This document shows positions 28,860 through 41,552 of a stretch of DNA of 64,000 nucleotides, piece after piece (positions within the stretch are counted from its first letter, which is position 1; each line of letters begins with the position of its first letter). The translations under genes were made by a program, and so were the position numbers. Below the pieces are notes generated by a model that searched no databases, was not told the origin of the DNA, and worked only from the letters and a program-made list of their open reading frames with translations. The stretch is taken from positions 46,530-110,529 of the forward strand of contig NZ_WBKR01000002.1 of NCBI RefSeq assembly GCF_008868155.1. The letters run 5' to 3'. This DNA comes from Micromonospora sp. ALFpr18c. Its GTDB lineage: Bacteria > Actinomycetota > Actinomycetes > Mycobacteriales > Micromonosporaceae.

Positions 28860-28960
28860 TACTCGGGTAGGTTGTGCAGGCGGCGACGGCCTGGCCCGCC
28901 GGTCCGGACCCCGATTTTGGTCCGGCCGAGCGGATGGGTTAATCTTGCTCGTCGCAACGC

Positions 28961-29034
28961 GGGGCTATAGCTCAGTCGGTTAGAGCGCAGAGCTGATAAC
29001 TCTGAGGTCGATGGTTCGATTCCATCTAGCCCCA
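28961..29034 (+). tRNA. tRNA-Ile (GAT)
   Basis: A 74-base cloverleaf: acceptor GGGGCTA/TAGCCCC, anticodon arm CAGAG-CTGATAA-CTCTG giving anticodon GAT, and T-arm GATGG-TTCGATT-CCATC. The CCA is not encoded in full. Confidence 0.97.
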
Positions 29035-29076
29035 CCGCACGTCGTCCGACGGTAGTCGAGCTTGAGGGGTTGCCCC

Positions 29077-29205
29077 ATGTTCAAGAAGCTGCTGATCCTG
29101 GCTGGCGTCGTCGGCGTGGCCGCCGTCGTTTACAACAAGGTCAAGGCCTCGAACGACGAGCGCGCCCTGTGGCACGAGGCGACCACCGCGCCCGACCTGC
29201 GCTGA
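29077..29205 (+). CDS. DLW-39-like microprotein
   Basis: A 42-residue protein between tRNA-Ile and tRNA-Ala: an N-terminal membrane segment (FKKLLILAGVVGVAAVVY), a short charged part (NKVKASNDER) and ALWHEATTAPDLR. Position and layout match the DLW-39 family of actinobacteria, named for a DLW motif. Here the motif reads ALW. A GAGGGG site precedes the ATG. The function is unknown. Confidence 0.8.
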   Translation: MFKKLLILAGVVGVAAVVYNKVKASNDERALWHEATTAPDLR

Positions 29206-29250
29206 GGTCCGGCCCGGCGGTGAACGACCGGCGGCACCGCAGCCGCCCAC

Positions 29251-29326
29251 GGGGCCCTAGCTCAACTGGCAGAGCACTGCCTTTGCAAGGCAGGGGTTAG
29301 GGGTTCGAGTCCCCTGGGCTCCACCA
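29251..29326 (+). tRNA. tRNA-Ala (TGC)
   Basis: A 76-base cloverleaf with encoded CCA: acceptor GGGGCCC/GGGCTCC, anticodon arm CTGCC-TTTGCAA-GGCAG giving anticodon TGC, and T-arm AGGGG-TTCGAGT-CCCCT. Its 3' part from the anticodon stem onward is the attachment core of the adjacent element and is repeated at 31250. Confidence 0.97.
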
Positions 29327-29327
29327 A
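29279..29327 (+). repeat. Attachment site copy 1, within tRNA-Ala
   Basis: This 49-base segment from the anticodon stem through CCA plus one A is identical to 31250-31298. It keeps the tRNA functional after integration. Confidence 0.93.
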
Positions 29328-29340
29328 GCTCCGGTGCAGG

Positions 29341-30429
29341 TTACCGGGCTTCTTCCTCTTCTGATTCTGGGCGACCTGATCGATGGTCGTCTTTTTTCGT
29401 CAGCGGATCGTCAGCGGGGTATGCGAAAACGCCTCGGATGACCCGGTGGAAGTCGGCTGGCGTGTGCGTGTAGCGATTGAGTGTTGTGGAACGCCAGGTG
29501 GCCCGAAATCGGTACGGCCCGGTTTCCGTGACCTCGCCGAGCAGCCCGGCCCGTACCAGCGACGGTCGCCAGACCTGGCGCCGGAAGTTGCTGCGGAGCA
29601 TCGGGTCGCCTGCCTGGTTGGTGAACACCCGATCCACCTTGGCGGGGTCCGTCCGCTCGCGGTGCCGCGCCAGCTCGGCCCGCAGGAACGGCGGGACCGG
29701 GACAACACGGCGGCTCTGAGCTGTCTTCGGGTACGGCTTGTCCGTCGCGTGCCCGTTGACCTCGATCACCACTCGCCGCACGGTCAACGTTGCGTCCTGG
29801 TCGTCGTCGTCCGGCAGGACGATATCGGCCCACCGCAGCCGGAGGCACTCACCCCATCGCAGGCCAGCGCCAGCCGCCGCCGCAACCACCGGCCGATGCC
29901 AATCCGGGACGCTCGGCAGCAGTAGTTCCGTCACCTGGTCGAGCGTGAGCGGGACCAGCCCTCCCGCGCGCTTGCGCTGTGCTGGTAGCCGCACACCCTC
30001 GCACGGGTTGAACGCGATCAGTCGGCCGCGCACCGCCGACGCGAGGATGGACGACAGCAGCGAGTGGCATGGGGCGACCGTGGCCGGCGACAGCTCACGG
30101 CCCATCCGCGTTACCCACTCCTGAACGGCCAGGTGATCAATTCGCCCGACCGGCCAGGTCCCCCAGTGCGGCAGCAGTTGCGCCCGGAGACGCGAGGTCC
30201 AGCCGGCGAGCGTCGTCGTCTCCACCTACCGCGACGCCAACCACCGCTCTGCGTACGTACTGAACCGGACCTTCCCCGCTGCGGGATCGACGTAGGTGCC
30301 CTGAATGACGGTCGTCTCGGTGGCCGCGAGGTGCGCGGCGGCCTCCTTGCGCGTGCGGAAGGTCTTCGCGCGCTGACTGCCGGATGGGTCGCGCCAGTTG
30401 GCGGGGCCTTGCACAAGGCCGGCGAGCAC
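29341..30429 (-). pseudogene. Tyrosine site-specific integrase, inactivated
   Basis: Two pieces lie in the same frame: 30226-30429 (ending YAERWLASR) and 29341-30225 (beginning VETTTLAGWTSRLRAQLLPH). They are separated only by a TAG at 30226-30228, most likely a former CAG. The catalytic domain keeps the first arginine (AGLRWGECLRLRW), the lysine region and the tyrosine (TLNRYTHTP). However, GPYRFRATWRS joins straight to TTLNRY: the HxxR box and following helix, about 30-40 residues, are missing. The N-terminus is also cut at the junction with the resolvase fragment. It cannot work as a recombinase. Confidence 0.88.
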
Positions 30430-30519
30430 ACCAGCGCCGAGCTGTTCGGCGTGGCCCGCTCGACGGTCTACCGCGCGATTGAGCGCGCCGCGGAATCACC
30501 AGAGGGAGAGACGGCATGA
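30399..30519 (+). pseudogene. C-terminal fragment of a serine recombinase
   Basis: In one frame the end reads ALHKAGEHTSAELFGVARST followed by VYRAIERA, the helix-turn-helix tail of resolvase/invertase proteins. Nothing upstream in the frame resembles the catalytic domain with its serine. The first bases overlap the antisense integrase start, so a rearrangement probably joined two broken genes here. Confidence 0.65.
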
Positions 30520-30637
30520 CCGAAGATCCGAGCGTCCTTGTGAACCGTTATCTCGGTTGTGCCCGTTGTATGCGGTGTGCCAGTTGGTTCTGGCATGCGC
30601 CCCGCACCAACAGATCCCATCGAAAGGTATGATCAGC

Positions 30638-31051
30638 ATGTCTCACCTGACGCCTACTAGTCCGCTATTCCTTGTTGAGCAACTAGAGAAAGGCATGTGG
30701 CAAGCCGGCGCTGTCGCGTACCGCGAGCACCGAAATTACGATATGCTTTGCCACCTGGGGCAGTGGGCGCAGCACGTGTTGGAATACGACCTCGACGTTA
30801 GGCACCGCATGCCGGCCGCTCCTTACAACCCGGCCGTCATGCTCCAAACCCCGCCAGTCGGAGCTACCTACCAGCAAGCCGCTCAGGCGATGTTGAGGGC
30901 TGAGGGGAATCGACGCAACCCAACTCAGTCGGCGGCACATTTGGTTAGTAGCCAGTACCATCCGGGACGGGGGGCTCCCCGTGGGGGCCAGTCGGGGGGC
31001 TATGCTGGGAGCAGTAACGCGGCTGGGCGCGGGACAGCTTACCAGCGATAG
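30638..31051 (+). CDS. Protein of unknown function inside the element
   Basis: A 137-residue protein with a helical first part (FLVEQLEKGMWQAGAVAYRE ... GQWAQHVLEYDLDVRHRM) and a Gly/Ser/Arg-rich end. No family is recognised. GAAAGG lies 10 bases before the ATG at 30638; another ATG three codons earlier is too close to it. Codon use is less GC-biased than in the housekeeping genes, which fits foreign origin. Confidence 0.55.
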   Translation: MSHLTPTSPLFLVEQLEKGMWQAGAVAYREHRNYDMLCHLGQWAQHVLEYDLDVRHRMPAAPYNPAVMLQTPPVGATYQQAAQAMLRAEGNRRNPTQSAAHLVSSQYHPGRGAPRGGQSGGYAGSSNAAGRGTAYQR

Positions 31052-31249
31052 GGGGCAGTCCGCGCAGATGGCGCGCCCTGATCGTCGCCACGAGCAGCGA
31101 GCCTGCCTTGGCGGTTTAGCTCCGAACGGTCAGCAGAAAGTCAGCGAAAGCGCTGACAACGGTTGGTATTCCTCGGCAACGGATGACGGGCGCTGGACGA
31201 AGAACGGCAAGCAACGTGACTCGCCGACAGCGTCCAACGCCCGTTATCC

Positions 31250-31298
31250 GCCTTTGCAAGGCAGGGGTTAGGGGTTCGAGTCCCCTGGGCTCCACCAA
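31250..31298 (+). repeat. Attachment site copy 2
   Basis: A 49-base exact copy of 29279-29327 (tRNA-Ala 3' half with CCA). The sequence before it does not complete a tRNA, so this is the duplicated att and not a second gene. Confidence 0.93.
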
Positions 31299-31998
31299 CA
31301 TCGCCTCTGACCAGGCGATTTCTCTTCGCAAGATCATTGGGCACAAGACAGGCGCATGTCAGTCGTGATCTTGCGGCTATTCGATCGTCTTGTGGGAACG
31401 CTCCGCCGCTGAGCTCACCTTCGTGCAACCTTTTCCCTTGCTGCGCGCATTCGATCAAACCTCGACAGTCAAAGGGTGCTGAGGGCGCAAATCCAGGCGG
31501 CCAGTCAGCAGGCGGCGAAGCCGGGGCCGGGGCCGAACAATAACCCGAGACGAGCCAGCTAGGCGGCCTGTAGATCGGGCCCGTGTTCACTGCTGTTCGC
31601 TCGACGAAGGAGGAGCCCTGCTATGTCCCAGCGGCATCGCCACGGCTAACCCGCAGCACTTCACCATGGCCTCCCGGCAGTCAGACACAGAACCACCCAG
31701 GAGTTCCCCTACGACACGTGATCGAGGGTGCGCACCGCATCCGGCCCACATCCGCCAGGTTCCAGGCCGGTGACATCTTGAGGGACGTAAACGCAGGTTC
31801 CTCTCGTACTCCTCTTCATCCCGCTCGCCGGACCCGCACCATCTGGCAGTACTGACACGCCCCAGCTTTGTCAGGGCTGCTCCCACCCTCCCCGGCACCT
31901 CCCGGATCAGGCTGCCCTCAGCTCCACCGCCCTGCTGCGACAGGGCCAGCGGCGAAGGCCTCTCACCTCCACTCGAAACAACAGCGCCTCACGGCGCA
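31299..31998. other. Gap beyond the element with no supported gene
   Basis: About 700 bases of mixed composition. Short open frames exist on both strands, but none has a recognisable domain, consistent start or expected codon pattern. It probably is degraded mobile-element DNA, as a transposase remnant follows directly. Confidence 0.5.
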
Positions 31999-32190
31999 CA
32001 CATCCGCGACGTCACCTACGACGAAGACCGATCCCACATCCGCACCAGCACCGGACCACAGGTCATGGCCACCCTCCGCAACGCCGCCATCGGCGCACTA
32101 CGCCTGACCGGCGTCACCAACATCGCCGCCGCCAACCGCCACCACGCCCGCGACAGCAACCGACCACTGGCCCTACTTGGCATCACCTGA
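31999..32190 (+). pseudogene. ISAs1-type transposase, C-terminal remnant
   Basis: A 63-residue piece reads HIRDVTYDEDRSHIRTSTGP, then MATLRNAAIGALRLTGVTNIAAA and ends RPLALLGIT before TGA. This is the usual end of ISAs1-family transposases. The upstream part and the DDE residues before it are gone, and no inverted repeats were found. Confidence 0.78.
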
Positions 32191-32289
32191 GGACTTTGCC
32201 GAGGCCCTGGGGGCGGAACAGGCACCCGCCCGCGAACCGTTCCGGCCAGCGGAGATTGCCTGACCGGCTGGGGATTCACGTTTAGCGTG

Positions 32290-32325
32290 ATGACTGTGCG
32301 GCATCAATATGACTGTGCGGCATCA
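32290..32325 (+). repeat. 17-bp tandem direct repeat
   Basis: ATGACTGTGCGGCATCA occurs twice (32290-32306 and 32309-32325), two bases apart, between the transposase remnant and the end of the P-type ATPase gene. Confidence 0.8.
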
Positions 32326-32366
32326 CGTTCGCTTCGGTGCATGCCGTCCGAGCGCCGTGATCGTGG

Positions 32367-36821
<4,455 letters not shown>

Positions 36822-36973
36822 CTCGCCCTCCCGCCGCGTCACGTCCGGCGGCCTGGCTTCCCGACCTGCCATCCGTTATGCCCCTCGGGCTGCGGAAGTT
36901 TCCGGCGTCGGCAGCGCATGGACGAGGCGGGCGGTGGAATCCGGCGACCATCACCGGACACGGGGAGGCCGGA

Positions 36974-37234
36974 ATGAGCACGCTGACCAGACACCTGAAC
37001 GGGTCGCACGAGAACGTCCAGATGTACAGCCGGCGGATGGACCTGCCGATCCTGGGTGAGGTCGCGGTGCCACCACCGGACAAGGTCGCCTACTACGCCG
37101 GGCTCGGGGTGCTCGCCGCACTCCAGGTCATCGAGTGGCCGATCGCCCTCGTGATCACCGCTGGGCACCTCCTGGCCGACCAGCATTTTTCGGGACTGGT
37201 GAAGGGGGTCGGGGAAGCACTTCAGAACGCCTGA
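36974..37234 (+). CDS. Small membrane protein divergent from the ATPase
   Basis: An 86-residue protein: a soluble N-terminus (RRMDLPILGEVAVPPPDKV), one probable membrane helix (YAGLGVLAALQVIEWPIALV) and an amphipathic end. A GGGGAGG site precedes the ATG. The family is unknown to me. Its place opposite the P-type ATPase suggests a joint promoter region of 152 bases and perhaps an accessory role. Confidence 0.68.
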   Translation: MSTLTRHLNGSHENVQMYSRRMDLPILGEVAVPPPDKVAYYAGLGVLAALQVIEWPIALVITAGHLLADQHFSGLVKGVGEALQNA

Positions 37235-37292
37235 CGAGAGCTGGGTCACCGGCGGTTGACTTCAATCCAGGTTGAGGTCGCAGGCTCGGTTC

Positions 37293-38681
37293 ATGCCGAC
37301 CACAGCCGCCACCGCCGTACCGGCCGCGCCCGGTCTGTTCGCACCCCGGCTGAGGGCGATGACGGTGGGCAGCGTCGCGTTGATCTCGCTGCTCGCGTTC
37401 GAGGCGTTGGCGGTCGGTACGGCGATGCCGACGGTCGCCCGGAGCCTGGACGGGTTGGCGCTGTACGGGCTCGCGTTCGGTGGCCCGTTCGCCACGGGCG
37501 TGCTGGCCATGGTGGTGTCCGGCATCTGGTGCGACGCCCGTGGGCCGCGAGGGCCGATGTGGCACGGGGTCGCCTGGTTCGTGCTGGGGCTGCTGATTGC
37601 GGGGACCGCTACCGCGATGGGTGTGCTGGTCGTCGGCCGGGTGGTGCAGGGGTTCGGCTCCGGGCTGCTCTCGGTGGCGCTCTACGTGATCGTCGGGCAG
37701 GCGTACCCGCAGGATCTGCACCGGCGGATCTTCGCCGCGTTCGCGGCGGCGTGGGTCGTACCGTCGCTGGTCGGGCCGGCGGTGGCCGGCCTGATCGTGG
37801 AGCACCTGGGCTGGCGGTGGGTTTTCCTGGCGGTGCCGGCGGTGGCGGTGCCGGCGGTGCTGCTGATCCATCCCGGGCTGCGGTCGCTCGGGCGCACCGC
37901 GGCGGCCCGGCCGCCGGCCGGCGCGGTGGCGCGGATCGGGTGGGCGTGTGGGGCGGCGGTGAGCGCCGCACTGCTGCACATCGGGGGACAGCAGCGCGGC
38001 GCCGCGGCCCTGGCGCTGATCGCGATCGCGGTGGCCGGTCTGCTGGTCTGCGCGCCACGCCTGCTGCCGGCCGGGTTCCTCCGGGCGGCCCGCGGTCTGC
38101 CCACCGTGATCGGGCTGCGGGGTCTGGCATCGGCGGCCTTCGTCGGCGCCGAGGTGGTCATCCCGTTGATGCTCTCCCGGGAGCGGGGCCTGTCGCCGAC
38201 CGCCGCCGGGCTGGTCCTCACGGTCGGCGCGTTGGCCTGGTCGGCGGGCTCCTGGACGCAGGGTCGGATCCCGGTGCCGGCCTCCCGTGCCAGCCTGCCG
38301 CGCGTCGGGTTGAGCTGCATCACCGTCGGTACCGCCACGGTGGCGTTGGCCGTCCGACCCGACCTGCCGGTGGCATTCGCCGTGGTGGGCTGGGCGGTCG
38401 CCGGGTTCGGCATGGGGCTGCTCTACCCGTCGTTGTCGGTGCTGACCTTGGAGCTGTCCGCGCCCGGCGAGCAGGGCCGCAACAGCTCGTCGCTGCAACT
38501 CGGCGACAACCTGTTCGCGGCGACCGTGCTCGCGTTGACGGGCGCGGTGCTGGCCGCCGGGAGCGCGCCCGGCCCGGCCAGTTACGTGGCGACCCTCGCG
38601 GTGACCGCCGGCCTGGCGCTGCTCGGTGCGCTGCTGTCCGGCCGGGTGGTCGTGGGTGGGGGCGCCGCCCCGGCCGGGTGA
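37293..38681 (+). CDS. MFS transporter
   Basis: A 462-residue major-facilitator protein with twelve or more hydrophobic segments. Family signs are ALAVGTAMPTVARSLDG in the first helix and the CDARGPRGPMW loop in the motif A place. A GRVVQGFGSGLLSVALYV stretch (motif C-like, as in drug:proton antiporters) and FVGAEVVIPLMLSRERGLSP are also present. The substrate is unknown. The ATG at 37293 is preferred to a TTG seven codons earlier. The next gene begins 50 bases after its stop. Confidence 0.85.
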   Translation: MPTTAATAVPAAPGLFAPRLRAMTVGSVALISLLAFEALAVGTAMPTVARSLDGLALYGLAFGGPFATGVLAMVVSGIWCDARGPRGPMWHGVAWFVLGLLIAGTATAMGVLVVGRVVQGFGSGLLSVALYVIVGQAYPQDLHRRIFAAFAAAWVVPSLVGPAVAGLIVEHLGWRWVFLAVPAVAVPAVLLIHPGLRSLGRTAAARPPAGAVARIGWACGAAVSAALLHIGGQQRGAAALALIAIAVAGLLVCAPRLLPAGFLRAARGLPTVIGLRGLASAAFVGAEVVIPLMLSRERGLSPTAAGLVLTVGALAWSAGSWTQGRIPVPASRASLPRVGLSCITVGTATVALAVRPDLPVAFAVVGWAVAGFGMGLLYPSLSVLTLELSAPGEQGRNSSSLQLGDNLFAATVLALTGAVLAAGSAPGPASYVATLAVTAGLALLGALLSGRVVVGGGAAPAG

Positions 38682-38731
38682 TCCCCGGTTTCGGCGGTGC
38701 CGACCCGGTCCGGCCGGGAGGATGGCGGGCG

Positions 38732-39385
38732 ATGAACTTCCTGACCGTCCTGCCGCTGGCCGTCGTGATGGTCGCCGGGACCCAACTGGTCGTGGCGGTC
38801 TTCCTCGCGTCGTCGGATCGGCCACGGGCCGCGTCGCTGGGCTTCCTCGCCGGCGCCGGGCTGGTGGTGACCGCCGGGGTGACGGTGAGCTGGCTGCTGA
38901 CCCGCCTGGCGAGCGGCCTGGCCGCCGACGCCAGCACGATCGCCGGGAAGGTCGATCGCGGTCCCGTCATCGACCTGGTCGTGCTCGCGCTGCTGGTCTG
39001 CCTGGCGGTCGTGATCTGGGTACGGCGGAACCGGTCCGGCCCGCCGAGGTGGCTGGGGAGCGTCGGGCATGCCAGTCCGCGGTGGGCGCTGCGGACGGGG
39101 GCGTTGCTCTTCGTGGTGACGCCCACCGACGACCTGACGATGGCGGCGGTCGGCGCGAGCGTGGCCCGACACAATCTGCCGTGGTGGCATCTGGTGCCGT
39201 TCGTGCTGCTCACCGTGCTCCTGCTGGCCCTGCCCCTGCTGGCGTTGCTGCTGCTCGGCGGGAAGGCGGCGCGGGCGCTGACCCGGATGCGGCAGTGGGC
39301 CGAGGAGCACTCCTGGATCGTCAACGAGATCGTGATCGCGTTCTTCGCGCTGCTGACCGTCCTGGACCTGATCCGTTCGGGATGA
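38732..39385 (+). CDS. GAP-family (LysE-like) membrane protein
   Basis: A 217-residue protein with about six membrane helices. FVVTPTDDLTMAAVGASVA carries the TPxD pattern of the GAP/Sap family, which in mycobacteria takes part in export of surface glycolipids; wider relatives are LysE-type exporters. A GGAGG site precedes the ATG at 38732. The substrate cannot be inferred here. Confidence 0.75.
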   Translation: MNFLTVLPLAVVMVAGTQLVVAVFLASSDRPRAASLGFLAGAGLVVTAGVTVSWLLTRLASGLAADASTIAGKVDRGPVIDLVVLALLVCLAVVIWVRRNRSGPPRWLGSVGHASPRWALRTGALLFVVTPTDDLTMAAVGASVARHNLPWWHLVPFVLLTVLLLALPLLALLLLGGKAARALTRMRQWAEEHSWIVNEIVIAFFALLTVLDLIRSG

Positions 39386-39553
39386 GCCGCCGCACACCAG
39401 GTCACAGGGTGCCGCGTCGTTCCGTCAGACGATCGACGCGCCGCGGGGTCGGCCGGGGCGTCCGCACCTGGGCGGACCACTTCGCCGACACGTACGGGGG
39501 AACCGGGCGGAAATGAGAGCAACAACGGTTCACGTTCGCCTTACGGTGACGCC

Positions 39554-39748
39554 ATGTTCGCTGTCGTCACCACGGTGATCCTCTACGTCTTCGGCTTCGT
39601 CTTCCTCTACGGCGTGATCCGGCTGGGTGTCCGGCATGCGTTGGAGGACCTGGAGTTGCAACGGGCCAGGGCCCGACGCGAGGAGGAGTTGGCGGCCGCC
39701 CGCGACCGCTCCTTCATGCGCGACAACGCCTTCCTCGCCGGCAGTTGA
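39554..39748 (+). CDS. Small single-pass membrane protein
   Basis: A 64-residue protein: one N-terminal membrane helix (AVVTTVILYVFGFVFLYGVI) followed by a charged helix (LEDLELQRARARREEELAAA) and a short end. It is well formed as a coding sequence but has no known family. It lies 168 bases after the GAP gene. Confidence 0.65.
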   Translation: MFAVVTTVILYVFGFVFLYGVIRLGVRHALEDLELQRARARREEELAAARDRSFMRDNAFLAGS

Positions 39749-39831
39749 GCCGCGCTGCGGAGGTGGCGTCCGGGGGTGGCGAGGGAGTCGCCGGGCGGTT
39801 CGGCGTGCCGGATGCGAGGATCGCACCCGTG

Positions 39832-40380
39832 ATGGGAACGCTGAAGACCGAACCGGCGCGTGCTCGCCTCGACCTGCTCGCCCCGCCGGTGGCGGAGGCC
39901 ATCGCGCAGTGGCCCGCCGAAGCTCCGGTGGACGTCGAGGACGTCCTGGTCGCACCGATCGACGCCGAACTCGCGGACACCGCCGCGTTCTGTGCCGCGT
40001 ACGAGGTGGGGTTGGACGTGTCGGCCAACTGTGTCGTGGTGGCGGGCAAGCGCGAGGGTGTGGTCCGCTACGCGGCCTGCATCATCCTGGCCACCACCCG
40101 GGCTGACGTGAACGGGGTGGCCCGGCGGGCGCTGGACGTGCGCAAGGCCAGCTTCGCCCCGATGGACGACGCGGTCGAGCTGACCGGCATGGAGTACGGG
40201 GGCATCACCCCGATCGGGCTGCCGGCGCAGTGGCCGATCCTGGTGGACGCGCGGGTGATCGCCACACCCCACGTGATCATCGGGTCCGGCGTACGCCACA
40301 GCAAGATCGCGCTGCCGGGGCCGGCACTGGGCGCGCTGCCCGGCGCGCAGGTGGTGGAGGGCCTGGCCAGGCCGGCCTGA
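39832..40380 (+). CDS. YbaK/EbsC-family aminoacyl-tRNA deacylase
   Basis: A 182-residue YbaK-like protein. ANCVVVAGKREGVVRYAACI and VRKASFAPMDDAVELTGMEYGGITPIG carry the conserved lysine and GG(I/V)xP turn of the family, which clears Cys- or Ala-tRNA-Pro made by ProS. The ATG at 39832 directly precedes a conserved-looking start; a GTG one codon earlier is also possible. The prolyl-tRNA synthetase gene ends only 1.65 kb away on the other strand. Confidence 0.85.
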   Translation: MGTLKTEPARARLDLLAPPVAEAIAQWPAEAPVDVEDVLVAPIDAELADTAAFCAAYEVGLDVSANCVVVAGKREGVVRYAACIILATTRADVNGVARRALDVRKASFAPMDDAVELTGMEYGGITPIGLPAQWPILVDARVIATPHVIIGSGVRHSKIALPGPALGALPGAQVVEGLARPA

Positions 40381-40401
40381 CCAGGCATCGACGTCGATAC
40401 C

Positions 40402-40415
40402 GTTGCACGTGAAAC
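40402..40415. promoter_or_regulatory. Degenerate parS-like site
   Basis: GTTGCACGTGAAAC differs from parS at one base. It is in the short gap between the ends of two convergent genes, about 31 kb from the parS cluster. Confidence 0.55.
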
Positions 40416-40434
40416 ATCACAACGGTCGATCTGG

Positions 40435-41070
40435 CTAGTGCGCTGCGGCCTCGCGCTGCTCGACCTCGGCGAGTGCGGCGAGCAGCGTCTGCGTCTCCTG
40501 TGCGCCGGACACCGCGTACTTCCCGGCCAGCACGAAGGTCGGCACGCTGGTGATGCCCAGGCCCTGCGCGGCGGCCAACTGGGCGCCGATGTCGGCGACG
40601 CGCTCGTCGGAGTCGAGGAATCGGCGCGCGTCGGCCGGGTCCAGGCCGACCTCACCGGCCAGGGTGGCCAGCGCGTCCCGGGAGCCGACGTCGATGCCGC
40701 GGTTGAAGTGCGCCTGGTAGAGCGCCTCCACCATCTCGGCCGCCCGACCGTGATCGGTGGCGTAGGAGACCAGCCGGTGCGCGTCGAACGTGTTGGCGAT
40801 CACCGCGCGGTCGTAGTCCAGCCGTAGCCCGTCACCCGCGGCGACCTGGGTCGCGCGGGCGACCATCTGCCGGGCACGCTCCGGGCCTCCGAACTTGGTG
40901 GCCAGCGCCTCCACCAGCGGGCGGGGCTCGGGCACCGGCGACGGGTCGAGCTGGAACGGTCGGTAGCGGACCGTCACCTCGCCCTCGTAGCTGGCGAGGG
41001 CCTCATCCAGCCGGCGTTTGCCGATGTAGCACCACGGGCAGATGACGTCCGCATAGATCTCGATCTCCAT
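40435..41070 (-). CDS. DsbA-family oxidoreductase, FrnE-like
   Basis: A 211-residue thioredoxin-fold protein without signal peptide. The active site is CPWCYIGKRRL near the start, the cis-proline part is ITSVPTFVLAGKYAVSGAQ, and a helical insert lies between. FrnE-type proteins are cytoplasmic disulfide oxidoreductases, some tied to polyketide biosynthesis or oxidative stress. The ATG at 41070 starts with the conserved EIEIYADVICPWC; the open frame upstream overlaps the SufE gene and is rejected. Confidence 0.9.
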   Translation of the reverse strand: MEIEIYADVICPWCYIGKRRLDEALASYEGEVTVRYRPFQLDPSPVPEPRPLVEALATKFGGPERARQMVARATQVAAGDGLRLDYDRAVIANTFDAHRLVSYATDHGRAAEMVEALYQAHFNRGIDVGSRDALATLAGEVGLDPADARRFLDSDERVADIGAQLAAAQGLGITSVPTFVLAGKYAVSGAQETQTLLAALAEVEQREAAAH

Positions 41071-41090
41071 GATCGGTGGCAACCCCGCGG

Positions 41091-41516
41091 TCAGTCGAGT
41101 TGTTCCCGTACCTGCCGCTTGAGCCGGCCCAGGATCGCGGTGCCGCCGCGTACCCGCAGCGGGCTGATCGCCTGTGCCAGGCCCATCCGCTGGTAGAGGT
41201 CGTCCGGCACGGCCAGCACCTCCTCGGCGCTCGCGCCGGCCAGCCCGTCGGCGAGGATTCCCGCGAACGCGCGGGTGGTCGGCGCCTCTGGAGGGCAGTC
41301 GAAGAGCGTCTCCACGGTGCCCTCCGGCGTCACCCGGGCCCGCAGGAAGAACGCCGTCTGACACTCCGGCACCTGCTCCATGCCCTCGCGCGCGGCGCCG
41401 TCGGGCAGCGGCGGGATGACGTCCGCGTACTCCAGGAGCATCTCCAGCACCAGGTCGCGCGGCGCGGCGGCGAACTCGTCGACGATCTCGGCCAGTCGGG
41501 CCGGCATGTCAGCCAT
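41091..41516 (-). CDS. SufE family Fe-S cluster/sulfur acceptor protein
   Basis: A 141-residue SufE-like protein. The sulfur-accepting cysteine lies in QVPECQTAFFLRARV, and the late part has PTTRAFAGILADGL and the SPLRVRGGTAIL end. The family takes persulfide sulfur from a cysteine desulfurase. In many actinobacteria it sits beside a SseA-type sulfurtransferase; here a sulfurtransferase lies 7.4 kb further on. The next gene, FrnE-like, begins 20 bases downstream. Confidence 0.85.
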   Translation of the reverse strand: MADMPARLAEIVDEFAAAPRDLVLEMLLEYADVIPPLPDGAAREGMEQVPECQTAFFLRARVTPEGTVETLFDCPPEAPTTRAFAGILADGLAGASAEEVLAVPDDLYQRMGLAQAISPLRVRGGTAILGRLKRQVREQLD

Positions 41517-41552
41517 GTGTCGAGGCTACCGCCGGCCCTCCGGCCCGATTCG

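Larger units (their letters stand above)
29279..31298. mobile_element. Remnant of a tRNA-Ala-integrated element
   Basis: About 2.0 kb is bounded by the 49-bp direct repeats. It contains a broken tyrosine integrase placed directly beside the tRNA end, a resolvase C-terminal fragment and one unassigned gene. The integrase position and tRNA target are typical of actinomycete integrative elements (pSAM2-like), but replication and transfer genes are missing. It is best read as the decayed edge of a once larger element. Confidence 0.85.

Noticed and set aside
31250..31298. Second tRNA-Ala gene
   Set aside because: Only the 3' half from the anticodon stem is present; there is no D-arm or 5' acceptor strand before it.
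31583..31898. Two overlapping open frames of 90 and 103 codons
   Set aside because: No domain, poor codon pattern and no ribosome site; treated as degraded DNA.
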